The notes: generated from the letters alone by a model not told the origin. Numbered from the stretch's first letter, positions 7,155 to 14,939 are shown. The stretch is 15,095 nt of DNA from Bifidobacterium breve (GCA_945889545.1 CAMDCC010000037.1:1-15095), one strand, 5' to 3'. Numbers and translations: made by a program.

Positions 7155-7223
7155 GCGGTTAGGTTGGAACCAGGGCGAGGTGCCACGGTGCCTCGGAGCC
7201 ATGGCGACGACGGGGGTTGCGAA

Positions 7224-8525
7224 ATGCGCGTTGAGGACCTGGTACTGGTCAGCGTCGACGACCACGTGGTCGAGCCGCCCAATCTGTTCGAGGGTCGCCT
7301 CGCGAAGAAGTTCATCGATCAGGCGCCGAAGCTGATCCGCAAGGACTCCGGGATCGAAGTGTGGTCCTTCCGAGGAGCGGAGCTCCCCAACATTGGGCTG
7401 AACGCGGTAGCGGGCCGACCGCCCGAGGAATATGCGATGGATCCGACGAGCTTCGACGAGATGCGCTCGGGTTGTTACGACATCGATGATCGCGTCAAGG
7501 ACATGGACGCCAATGGCGTGCTGGGGTCGATGTGCTTCCCGAGCTTCCCCCAGTTCTGCGGTCAGCTCTTTGCGCGAACCGCGCTCGAGGACCCGGAGCT
7601 CGGCCTCGCGCTCGTCCAGGCCTACAACGATTGGCACATCGAAAGTTGGTGCGGTGCACACCCGGGGCGCTTCATCCCGCTCTCGCTGCCACCGATGTGG
7701 GATCCGCAGCTCATGGTGGCCGAGGTGCGGCGCGTCGCCGAGAAGGGCTGCCACGCGGTGACGTTTTCGGAGAACCCCACCTACCTCGGCCACCCGAGCA
7801 TCCACTCGGGACATTGGGACCCGTTCTTCGCTACCTGCGAAGAACTGGGGACGGTCGTGTGCGTCCACTTCGGCTCGAGCTCGAAGATGGTCGTGACCGC
7901 CGAGGACGCGCCGATCGATGTGATGATCTCGCTCACACCAGTAAACCTGGTGCAGGCAGCATCCGACTTCATCTGGTCGTCGGTTCCGAAGAATTTCCCG
8001 ACGCTGAAGTACGCACTGAGCGAGGGCGGGATCGGATGGATTCCCTACTTCCGTGAGCGCATCGACTACACGTACGAGCGTCACCACTTCTGGACTGGCC
8101 AGGACATGGGTGACCGGATTCCGAGCCAGGTGTTCGACGACCAGGTGGTGGGCTGCTGGATCGATGACCCGGTCGGGATCGAGATGCGGCACAAGATGAA
8201 CATCGACATGATCTGCTGGGAGTGCGACTACCCACACTCCGACAGCACATGGCCACATTCGCCCGAGCAGTTCATGAAGCAGATGCAGGCCGCGAGCTGC
8301 TCCGACATCGACATCAACAAGATCTCCCACGAGAACGCGATACGGCTCTTCCAATACGACCCGTTCACCGCGCTCGGCGGCAAGGAGCGCTGCACCGTCG
8401 GCGCGCTGCGACAGCAGGCAGACGGGTGGGACACCTCGATCGTGGCTCGCGGCATCAAGGCATCCGGTACCGGCGTGATGGATCTGGTCAACGTCAGTAG
8501 CGGCGGCGACTACACAACGACGTAG
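7224..8525 (+). CDS. Amidohydrolase family 2 (ACMSD-like metal-dependent hydrolase/decarboxylase)
   Basis: 433 residues from ATG 7224, preceded by GGGGG eight bases upstream, to TAG at 8523-8525. The frame is open further upstream to 7071, but that part overlaps the divergent kinase gene and has no family resemblance. The TIM-barrel amidohydrolase pattern is seen in VSVDDHVVEPP (residues 9-19; metal-binding His14 after strand 1), GCHAVTFSENP (175-185), VCVHFGSSS (212-220; metal ligand His215), CWECDYPHSDSTWP (331-344; conserved Asp335) and the closing HENAIRLF (369-376). Family members hydrolyse or decarboxylate small aromatic or carboxylic substrates in the cytoplasm. Long actinobacterial members of this type commonly lie in catabolic clusters with acyl-CoA dehydrogenases. 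Substrate is unknown. It converges on the next gene with five bases between stops. Confidence 0.9.
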   Translation: MRVEDLVLVSVDDHVVEPPNLFEGRLAKKFIDQAPKLIRKDSGIEVWSFRGAELPNIGLNAVAGRPPEEYAMDPTSFDEMRSGCYDIDDRVKDMDANGVLGSMCFPSFPQFCGQLFARTALEDPELGLALVQAYNDWHIESWCGAHPGRFIPLSLPPMWDPQLMVAEVRRVAEKGCHAVTFSENPTYLGHPSIHSGHWDPFFATCEELGTVVCVHFGSSSKMVVTAEDAPIDVMISLTPVNLVQAASDFIWSSVPKNFPTLKYALSEGGIGWIPYFRERIDYTYERHHFWTGQDMGDRIPSQVFDDQVVGCWIDDPVGIEMRHKMNIDMICWECDYPHSDSTWPHSPEQFMKQMQAASCSDIDINKISHENAIRLFQYDPFTALGGKERCTVGALRQQADGWDTSIVARGIKASGTGVMDLVNVSSGGDYTTT

Positions 8526-8530
8526 GTCGC

Positions 8531-9697
8531 TCAAGCTTCACCCGCCACGTCGGTCGCCACGTCGGTCGCGAGGTAGTACCAGACCCCGAATGGTGCATCG
8601 GCTGCGCGCATTGCGTCACGCGCCGCGGTGATGGCACCGCCCGTGGCGGTCGCCCCATAGAACCACGACTCGGCCGCGCCGGGCTCGGGAACGACACCGG
8701 TGAGCGCGAGTGCGGCCTCCTCGTAGTAGGTCCGTAGCTCGAGTGCGCACACGATCGGGTGGGCCGGCAGGCCCGCCTCACGCCAGGGCACACCGCCGGC
8801 GATTGCATCGAACATCGCGGCGAGCTCCTCGATGTGGTCGGGCGTGACGACGCGACCCACTGAGGATCGTCCATGAGTGGAGCGGTACTGGTCGTACGCA
8901 CCCCGCAGCGCCCGTACCTCGTCGACAGCGGCCGGCACCTCCAGGTCGATGCGCGCGGGTAACGGGCATGGAAGGGCTACGAGGCCACGGACGATCCGAT
9001 CGGGGTGGCTCGCGAGCACCGGACCCTCAGGGGCTGCGAGCAACCCAAACGCGCGAGCAATCACCTCGTGCTGGTAGTGCGCGTCACCAGGACGGCCGAG
9101 CGGGCGCCCGAGCGGGAACTCGCAACACAGGACCCGCGGCGGGCGCATGCGCTCGGCGAGGCGTTGGATCGGGATCAGCGCAACGGTCGCGATGCCGTGC
9201 GCCTCGAGGATGTGAGCGAGGACGCAGACGGTGCGTGAGCACATCGGCGCGACCGGAGCGAGGAGCGCGACGTCGACGCCGTCCGCCCGCAACATTGCGG
9301 CAGCGCGGGGCCCGGTCTCGAGTCGAATGTCGCTGACGGAGTCTTCTTGGCTGCCTGAGAACGAGACGTGGCGTTTGGCCACGGCGCCGATTGTCCCGGC
9401 AGCGGCGAGCTCGGTGAGCCGGTCCACTGGGTAGACGACGTTTAGGTCGGCAGCGAATGCCGCACGGTCGAACGTCGGGCTCCAGTGGTCGAGTACTAGG
9501 TCGCGCGCGCTTGTCGGAAGCGTGCGGAACGATGGGTCGACGCGCGCGAACGGCTCGTCAGCCGGCAGGCGGAGTGCGGCGGTAGTCACGACCGCCACGG
9601 TGCAGTCGGCGAGCGGCGGCGGCGCGGCCCACGGTGCGCCCTCGAGTTCGGGAACGGGGATCTCACCGAGATACGCGCGCAGCGCGTCGTCGTCCAT
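8531..9697 (-). CDS. GrdB/PrdB-like protein (glycine/sarcosine/betaine or D-proline reductase B family) with C-terminal extension
   Basis: 388 residues. The first ~230 match the pattern of the Pfam GrdB family: VAVVTTAALRLPADEPF (34-50), DPSFRTLP (54-61), H-x-x-x-x-FD and DLNVVYPVDRL (84-94), GTIGAVAKRHVSFSG (101-115), GVDVALLAPVAPMCSRTV (140-157), PPRVLCCEFPLGRPLGRPGD (186-205). True reductase B subunits carry a redox Cys/Sec motif; here the comparable site is Ala150-Pro-Met-Cys153, so only one thiol remains there and no in-frame TGA codes selenocysteine. Residues ~230-388 are a second, unrecognised region with conserved-looking YYEEAALAL. The partner subunits of glycine reductase are absent, so a standard reductase role is unlikely. 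The ATG at 9697 overlaps the VOC gene's stop (TAATG), implying translational coupling. Confidence 0.72.
   Translation of the reverse strand: MDDDALRAYLGEIPVPELEGAPWAAPPPLADCTVAVVTTAALRLPADEPFARVDPSFRTLPTSARDLVLDHWSPTFDRAAFAADLNVVYPVDRLTELAAAGTIGAVAKRHVSFSGSQEDSVSDIRLETGPRAAAMLRADGVDVALLAPVAPMCSRTVCVLAHILEAHGIATVALIPIQRLAERMRPPRVLCCEFPLGRPLGRPGDAHYQHEVIARAFGLLAAPEGPVLASHPDRIVRGLVALPCPLPARIDLEVPAAVDEVRALRGAYDQYRSTHGRSSVGRVVTPDHIEELAAMFDAIAGGVPWREAGLPAHPIVCALELRTYYEEAALALTGVVPEPGAAESWFYGATATGGAITAARDAMRAADAPFGVWYYLATDVATDVAGEA
8544..8567. repeat. 12-base perfect tandem duplication in the GrdB-like gene
   Basis: GCCACGTCGGTC occurs twice in a row (8544-8555 and 8556-8567). It encodes a doubled Ala-Thr-Asp-Val at the extreme C-terminus of the GrdB-like protein and keeps the frame. 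Confidence 0.8.
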
Positions 9698-10578
9698 TAC
9701 GAGCTTGTGATGGCCTGCTCGGTGAACGCAAACACGCCACCGCAGGTGTGCTCGGGGTCGAGCTCGATGGTGTCGCCGCTCGCGACAATGCCGATACCGT
9801 GCTCCGCTGCGTGGCGCTCGACGCTCGCGAGATCGCGAACGATGAACGTGAAGCGATAGAGCATGGAACCGTGCTCCGCAACATGGCGTGCCATACGCGA
9901 GTCAGGACTAGTCGGCGCCGCGACCTCCATGAGCGTGCCACCCATGGCAAAGAACACCCCGCGCTCCCCTGCTTCGGGATTGGTCACCTCGTGGACTCGC
10001 TCACAGCCGAGCGCCTCGGTGAGCACCCAGGCCCCGGCGTCGAGGTCGCCGACCGCGACGGTGCAATGTGAGAGTCCGACGACGCCGAGCGGGTGGTGAT
10101 CGCGCCAGTAGCCGTCGTTCCACCACGGCCGATCACGCGGGTCGTGGATCTCCTGATCCTCGAGGAACTCGAGCACCAACCCATGCGTGTCCTTCGGATG
10201 GGTAATGACGTAGTCAAAGTCGCCGTCGGGCAGCGTGTCGGTGAATCCAGCGCCTCGCACTGCGACGCGCACCCCACGATCGAGCAGCTGTTGCGCGAGC
10301 CCACGGCAGTCGCGTGCCCAAAATGCGATGTTGTTGAAGTGCGAGCCGTGACGGCGCAAGAAGCGCGCGACGCCACTCTCCCCGTCGGGATCCACAGGAG
10401 CGAGGAGCTCGATGGAGAACCCTCCCCCCATGAGGTTGGCGCTGTTACGCGCGTCTTCAGCGTCGAGGTACTGCGCCTCGTAGACCCAGCTCCCGAAGAA
10501 GTCGTGGTAGAAGCGGCCGACCTCGAGCACGTCGTGACATATCTGGGATCCATGGAACAGCCGCACGATCTCAGGCAC
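9697..10578 (-). CDS. Tandem VOC (glyoxalase/bleomycin resistance fold) domain protein
   Basis: 293 residues, GTG start at 10578 with GAGAGG six bases upstream, TAA at 9697-9699. Two vicinal-oxygen-chelate modules are visible: residues ~5-140 (CHDVLEVGRFYHDFFG, FSIELLAP, NNIAFWARD, LVLEFLE) and ~165-290 (LSHCTVAVGDLDAGAWVLTE, GTLMEVAAP, RFTFIVRDL). Candidate metal ligands are His15, Glu57 and Glu137 in the first and His171 and Glu218 in the second; the second-module HIAF-type histidines appear as Asn83 and Phe/Thr, so metal binding may be partial. Family activities include epimerases, isomerases and ring-cleaving dioxygenases; the exact reaction is not readable. It lies between the F420-type oxidoreductase and the GrdB-like gene and overlaps the latter by one base. 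Confidence 0.85.
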   Translation of the reverse strand: MPEIVRLFHGSQICHDVLEVGRFYHDFFGSWVYEAQYLDAEDARNSANLMGGGFSIELLAPVDPDGESGVARFLRRHGSHFNNIAFWARDCRGLAQQLLDRGVRVAVRGAGFTDTLPDGDFDYVITHPKDTHGLVLEFLEDQEIHDPRDRPWWNDGYWRDHHPLGVVGLSHCTVAVGDLDAGAWVLTEALGCERVHEVTNPEAGERGVFFAMGGTLMEVAAPTSPDSRMARHVAEHGSMLYRFTFIVRDLASVERHAAEHGIGIVASGDTIELDPEHTCGGVFAFTEQAITSS

Positions 10579-10618
10579 GTATCGCCTCTCTTCGGAGTAT
10601 CGATCTCTCGAGGTATCG
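10579..10618. repeat. Three short GTATCG repeats in the gap before the VOC gene
   Basis: GTATCG occurs at 10579-10584, 10597-10602 and 10613-10618 in the 42-base gap, starts 18 and 16 bases apart. On the minus strand these read CGATAC, and two are followed by similar purine-rich stretches (CTCGAGAGA and TCCGAAGAGAG), the second of which supplies the VOC gene's ribosome binding site. This looks like an imperfect local duplication or clustered binding sites. Confidence 0.4.
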
Positions 10619-10620
10619 AC

Positions 10621-11457
10621 TCACAAGATCTGTTCGGCGAGGCGCTGCACTCCGTCGAGCGCCTCACCCGACCGGTCCCACGGAGTGACCAGCAGACGGG
10701 TGATGCCCGCGTCGGCGAAGCGCTCGACGTCGTCACGATCGTTGACGCGGCCGAGACAGACCATCTCGAACCCATCGAGGTCGCGGTCGTACTCGGCACA
10801 GAGCTCGCGGAGTCGACCGATCGGCACTGCGCACGACACAGGGTCATGCGCCAGACCGATCCACCCGTCGCCATCGCGCGCAGCGCGTCGGAGCGCGGCC
10901 TCCGACTCGCCTCCGACGAGGATCGGGGGATGGGGGCGCTGTTCGGGCTTGGGCTCGAACATCACTGGCTCGAAATCGAAAAACTCCCCACGGTGTTCGA
11001 TCACGTCTTCGCTCCACAGGCGCTTGCAGACCGAGAGAGCCTCGTCGAGGCGTCGACCGCGCGTATGAGGATCGAGGCCGGTGACGCGCCACTCATTCTC
11101 GAGCCAGCCGGCGCCAATCCCGATCTCGGCCCGGCCCTTCGACACGAGATCGAGCGTCTGCACCGCCCGCGCAGCAACGAACGGATGGCGGAGTCCGAGC
11201 AGGTACACGTGGGTGCCGAGTCGGATCTGCGTGGTCTTGCCCGCGAGATAGGCGAGGTACCCCAGGCAATCGACGACGGGCGCGCTAGCGGGGATCGGCG
11301 CATGCTCGGCGCCGGCGAACGGTGACCCCGACATGTCGACGGGCAACACGAGATGTTCGGGCAGCCAGACCGATTCGAAGCCCAGGCCGTCGGCGAGCAA
11401 CACCATCTCTTCATGCAGGCGCGGGTGCAGCCGGCCGAGCGCGATCCCGAACTTCAT
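10621..11457 (-). CDS. LLM-class oxidoreductase, probably F420-dependent
   Basis: 278 residues, TGA at 10621-10623. The luciferase-like TIM barrel is clear: MKFGIALGR at the N-terminus, LLADGLGFESVWLPEHLVLP, TTQIRLGTHVYLLGLRHPF, then AARAVQTLDLVSKGRAEIGI and GAGWLENEW, the pattern of the F420-dependent actinobacterial subfamily (TIGR03619 type), followed by RPHPPILVGGESEAALRRAAR. Members reduce or oxidise organic substrates with F420 or occasionally FMN. I chose ATG 11457 because the family motif starts exactly there, GGGAG lies upstream, and it forms an ATGA overlap with the stop of the fusion gene; the open frame continues to 11607 but that part only overlaps the fusion gene. It is the fourth gene of the minus-strand operon, 42 bases before the VOC gene. 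Confidence 0.9.
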   Translation of the reverse strand: MKFGIALGRLHPRLHEEMVLLADGLGFESVWLPEHLVLPVDMSGSPFAGAEHAPIPASAPVVDCLGYLAYLAGKTTQIRLGTHVYLLGLRHPFVAARAVQTLDLVSKGRAEIGIGAGWLENEWRVTGLDPHTRGRRLDEALSVCKRLWSEDVIEHRGEFFDFEPVMFEPKPEQRPHPPILVGGESEAALRRAARDGDGWIGLAHDPVSCAVPIGRLRELCAEYDRDLDGFEMVCLGRVNDRDDVERFADAGITRLLVTPWDRSGEALDGVQRLAEQIL

Positions 11458-13514
11458 GTGGATCTCCCGCCACTGGGCTGCAACACCGATCGGTCGAGCT
11501 CGGCCAGGTTGGGGAGCCCGAGCAGCGCGATCGTCGTCACGAGCTCGTCGTGCAGGATCGAGAGCACACGTGCGACTCCGCTCGCGCCTCCCGCAGCAAG
11601 ACCCCACGCCGCAGGACGACCCACGAGCACCACACGCGCGCCGAGCGCGAGCGCGATGGCGACGTCGGCGCCGCTGCGGACGCCCCCGTCGAACGCGACC
11701 TCCGCGTCATTGCCGACGGCGTCCACGATCTCGGTGAGCTGCTCGAGAGTGGCCGGTGCGCGGTCCAACTGGCGACCACCGTGATTCGATACATAAACCG
11801 CGGTCGCCCCCGCGTCAACGGCGGCGCGCGCATCCTCTGCTGTCAGCACGCCCTTTACCGCGAACGGCAGGGGCACCCCGGCCATGACGTCGCGCAGGCG
11901 CCCCCATGACATCGGTGACTGCGCTCGGGTGGCGTCGTCGAGCACGGCGTCGTCTTCGGTGGTGGCGCGAGGAAAGTTGCCGAGCGTGAGCCGGTCACGT
12001 CCATTGAAGCGGTTCCGCCGGTCGCGGCGCCGAACCCCGACTACGGGTGCATCAGCGGTCACGCACACGGCTCGAAATCCCGCTTCGACCGCCCGCTCGA
12101 GCAGCTCGCGAAGCGCCGCGTCGGGATGACGGAGGCTCAGCTGAAAGATGGCGGCGCCGGGCCCGGATTCGCCGGCGAGCGCCTCCAGCGGCGCGGCCGT
12201 CACCTCGGGGACGATCGCGGTTGCACCAACGCTCGCGGCGCCCTCGACCACCGCGGTGTAGCCGTCCGCGTTGAGGAGCGAATCGCCCGCGAAGGGCGCT
12301 ACGAGGAGGGGCGTCGCGAGGCTGACGCCCAGGAAACTGGTCGCGGTGTCGGGCGGATGAGCGCCGGTGAGCAGCCGCGGTCGCAACGACCAGTGCCGAA
12401 ACGCGTCTTCGTTGGCCACGAGCGTGATCTCGTCACCCGCGCCACCCGCGATGTAGTCCCATACGTCGGCGTCGATGCGTTGCCGCGCCTCGCGCTCGAT
12501 TTCGTCCAGCGTCGCGAAATCGAGGGGTTCGAACGGGACCTCGTCATCGCGACCAATCTCGTGCAGCAGCGAACGGCCGGAGCGATAGCGCGCCAGGTTG
12601 TCCGCGAACAGGTCCGCAAGGCGCTCGTGCCGACCGAGTCCGCCTGCCGACGAATGCGGCGTCACGACAACTCGTGGGTGATCCCACAGCGGACTCTCGG
12701 CAGGCAACGGCTCCGTCGCGAATACGTCGAGGATGGCCGCGCCGAGATGGCCATGATCCAGCGCCGCCATCAGCGCGCGCTCGTCGACCAGCGTGCCCCG
12801 GGCCACATTCACCAGGATCGATCCGGGCTTCATCGACGCGAGGAAGCGCTCGTCGACGAGGCCACGCGTCTGCGGGGTCTCGGGCGCGGCAAGGACGACG
12901 ACATCGCGACCAGGAAGGAGCCCCGTTACCTCGTCGGGCGCGCGCATCTCGTGCACCGGCTCGCGCCCGGTCGGCTGGCGGCGTACACCAATGACGTGCG
13001 CCCCAAAGGCTCGCGCGCGCTCCGCGACTGCGGATCCGATTGCGCCGAGGCCGACGACCAGCCACTGAGAACCACTGACCTCGGGGAATTCGTGCGGTCG
13101 CCAAGTCCGTGAACTGCGATCGGCGCGCCACTCCTCAACGCGCTGCATCTGCCCTAGCACGGCACCGAGCACGTACTCGGCGATCGGGATGGCATTCACA
13201 TGGGCTCCGGTGATCCGGACGCCGTGATCGAGCAGGTCGTCGTAGAACCAGAGGTGACCCGCGGCCGGCGACTGGAACCATCGAAGCGACGGAGCATCGC
13301 GGAGCGCGCTGACCCAGGGCCCGGCGAGGTCTTCGGAGAACACGTGCGCCGTCCCCCAAGCGGCTTCGGGCGAAATGTCTTCGAGCGCGCACGGGCGCGA
13401 GCCGACCACACATGTGCCCCAGTCACTCATGCAGACGATCTCGATGTCTTCACCCAGCGTGATGGAGCGACGCTCGATCAGATCGAGGGCGAACTGGTTG
13501 ATGAGGATCTGCAT
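11454..13514 (-). CDS. Fusion: NAD-dependent D-2-hydroxyacid dehydrogenase + FMN-dependent alpha-hydroxyacid dehydrogenase/oxidase
   Basis: 686 residues in one frame. Residues ~1-320 form a D-isomer 2-hydroxyacid dehydrogenase: Rossmann VVGLGAIG (153-160) and the catalytic trio Arg239 (NVARG), Glu268 (FATEPLP) and His287 (VTPHSS). Residues ~330-686 form a lactate/glycolate-oxidase type FMN barrel: WDYIAGGAGDE (Tyr354), VTADAP (Asp488), VKG (Lys554), SNHGGRQLD (His578, Arg581) and flavin-phosphate segments DGGVRSG and VGRP. The conserved active-site Tyr in the FQLY motif is Ser460 here. The two halves join with almost no linker (RSLLHEIGRDDEVPFEPLDF). One enzyme acts on D- and the other on L-2-hydroxyacids, sharing a 2-oxoacid, so the fusion could invert or fully oxidise both isomers (inference). 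Start ATG 13514 has a weak ribosome binding site; it follows the upstream stop by 39 bases. Confidence 0.9.
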   Translation of the reverse strand: MQILINQFALDLIERRSITLGEDIEIVCMSDWGTCVVGSRPCALEDISPEAAWGTAHVFSEDLAGPWVSALRDAPSLRWFQSPAAGHLWFYDDLLDHGVRITGAHVNAIPIAEYVLGAVLGQMQRVEEWRADRSSRTWRPHEFPEVSGSQWLVVGLGAIGSAVAERARAFGAHVIGVRRQPTGREPVHEMRAPDEVTGLLPGRDVVVLAAPETPQTRGLVDERFLASMKPGSILVNVARGTLVDERALMAALDHGHLGAAILDVFATEPLPAESPLWDHPRVVVTPHSSAGGLGRHERLADLFADNLARYRSGRSLLHEIGRDDEVPFEPLDFATLDEIEREARQRIDADVWDYIAGGAGDEITLVANEDAFRHWSLRPRLLTGAHPPDTATSFLGVSLATPLLVAPFAGDSLLNADGYTAVVEGAASVGATAIVPEVTAAPLEALAGESGPGAAIFQLSLRHPDAALRELLERAVEAGFRAVCVTADAPVVGVRRRDRRNRFNGRDRLTLGNFPRATTEDDAVLDDATRAQSPMSWGRLRDVMAGVPLPFAVKGVLTAEDARAAVDAGATAVYVSNHGGRQLDRAPATLEQLTEIVDAVGNDAEVAFDGGVRSGADVAIALALGARVVLVGRPAAWGLAAGGASGVARVLSILHDELVTTIALLGLPNLAELDRSVLQPSGGRST

Positions 13515-13553
13515 GTTGGGAAGCGTACGGATCTCGACGAATCGGGATCTGGC

Positions 13554-14915
13554 CTACTTGGCGATGCGCGCCGCTGGACTCTCGCCCGCGGCGAGCTGCG
13601 CCGCGTACTCATCGAGCCACCCATGAAACTTGCCCGATGCCTGCTTGTCGGCGTCAAGCCGCGGATACGCGGGGATCTCGTAGCTGGGATCGAGCGGCGG
13701 GTGATCGGATGCGGGCTTGCGAGCCATGACCGCCTCGATGATCGGCCCGAGTCGTGCTTCCTTGGCCTGTTGGCGGCCAGGCTCGCGCTCGGCGAACTCG
13801 GGCATCACGTCGCGAGCGAAGAGCTCGAGGGATTCCATGATGTGGTCGTGGCGATTGCGTCCAGCCGCGCACGAAAGGATCACCTGGTCGACGCCGTAGT
13901 CCTCGTAACGCCGCAGGTAGTCGCGCACTTGATCGGGCGTTCCCGTTGCGCCCCGCAGGCCTGTGACCCCGCCCTCCACCACCTTGGCGCCGAGCCGCTC
14001 GTCGTTGCCAGCAGCGAGCGCGACAGCTTCGGGGTCGTACCCCTCCTCGGCGCGCCGCTGCTCGTAGTCGTCCCAGAGGTTCCCGCGCCCGGGCTGGTGT
14101 CGCCCGAAGACGTAGTAATGCCCGAGCGAGTAGCCGATGAAGTTCGATCCGTACGCGCCGCGTCGGATCGCTTCTTGCTCGTCGGGATGACAGAAGAATG
14201 ACGTGACGCACGCGAGGTTGGCGTTCACCGCGTCGCCGATCGGCACCCCTTCGGCGGCGAGGGTCGAGTAGTAGTCGTCGACCCAATGCTGCGCCTCTTC
14301 GGGATCAAAGAACGCGAACGCGAGCGCGCCGATGCCGTGCTGCGCGGCAAGATGGATCGTCTCCCGGCGACTACAGGCCACCCATACGGGCGGGTGCGGA
14401 CGTTGTTGCGGCTTGGGCATGACGTTGCGCGGTGGAAGGCGCACGTACTCGCCGGCGTGTCCCGTGAATGGATCCTCGGTCAGGCAGCGCAGCGCGACGC
14501 GCACACCTTCTTCCCACATCGCGCGCTTGTCGGCAGGGTCGACGCCGAACGCGTCGAGCTCGGCTGCGGCAGAGCCTTCACCCGTCCCGAACTCGACCCG
14601 CCCGTTCGAGAGCAGGTCGAGTGTGGCGATGCGCTCGGCGACACGCGCCGGATGGTTGATCGCCGGGAGCGTGTGGACGATCCCGTGGGCGAGGCGGATC
14701 CGCTCGGTGCGCTGTGAGGCCGCGGCGAGGAAGAGCTCTGGCGCGCTCGAATGGCTGTACTCCTCGAGGAAGTGGTGCTCCACGAGCCACGCGCAGTCGA
14801 ACCCGAGGCGGTCCGCCAGCTCGATCTGCTCGAGCGCTTCGGTGAGCACCCGCCGGTCGTCGCCCTCAGCCCATGGGCGCGGCACCTGGTGCTCGAAGAA
14901 CAACCCGAACTTCAC
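13554..14915 (-). CDS. LLM-class flavin-dependent monooxygenase/oxidoreductase
   Basis: 453 residues, GTG start at 14915 (MKFGLFFEHQVP), with GAGGGAG five bases upstream, TAG at 13554-13556. Bacterial luciferase-like features: IELADRLGFDCAWLVEHHF near residues 31-49, then TERIRLAHGIVHTLPAINHP, ERIATLDLLSNGRVEFGTGE and a late GTPDQVRDYLRRYEDYGVDQ. The EHHF motif and length fit FMN-dependent alkanal-monooxygenase-like members better than F420 enzymes. The last ~70 residues form a charged tail beyond the barrel with PPLDPSYEIPAYPR. Likely role: oxygenation of an organic substrate with reduced flavin. It leads the tight run of genes before the fusion enzyme, and an AT-rich inverted repeat lies just upstream, so expression is probably controlled there. 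Substrate unknown. Confidence 0.9.
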   Translation of the reverse strand: MKFGLFFEHQVPRPWAEGDDRRVLTEALEQIELADRLGFDCAWLVEHHFLEEYSHSSAPELFLAAASQRTERIRLAHGIVHTLPAINHPARVAERIATLDLLSNGRVEFGTGEGSAAAELDAFGVDPADKRAMWEEGVRVALRCLTEDPFTGHAGEYVRLPPRNVMPKPQQRPHPPVWVACSRRETIHLAAQHGIGALAFAFFDPEEAQHWVDDYYSTLAAEGVPIGDAVNANLACVTSFFCHPDEQEAIRRGAYGSNFIGYSLGHYYVFGRHQPGRGNLWDDYEQRRAEEGYDPEAVALAAGNDERLGAKVVEGGVTGLRGATGTPDQVRDYLRRYEDYGVDQVILSCAAGRNRHDHIMESLELFARDVMPEFAEREPGRQQAKEARLGPIIEAVMARKPASDHPPLDPSYEIPAYPRLDADKQASGKFHGWLDEYAAQLAAGESPAARIAK

Positions 14916-14939
14916 GACATCTCCCTCGTCGATACCTAA

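Noticed and set aside
7071..7223. Upstream extension of the amidohydrolase frame
   Set aside because: It overlaps the start of the divergent kinase gene and has no similarity to the family; ATG 7224 has a plausible ribosome binding site.
7119..8534. 471-residue open frame on the minus strand opposite the amidohydrolase
   Set aside because: It is an antisense shadow of a gene with clear family motifs; the product is rich in His, Arg and Val with no recognisable domain.
8531..9697. Selenocysteine in the GrdB-like protein
   Set aside because: There is no in-frame TGA inside the frame and the relevant position is an ordinary Cys codon.
10093..11325. 410-residue open frame on the plus strand
   Set aside because: It runs antisense through the VOC and LLM genes, both of which have strong family motifs; a GC-rich shadow frame.
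11458..11607. 50-residue N-terminal extension of the F420-type LLM gene
   Set aside because: The extra sequence is Arg-rich, overlaps the fusion gene in another frame, and the family N-terminus begins exactly at the ATG at 11457.
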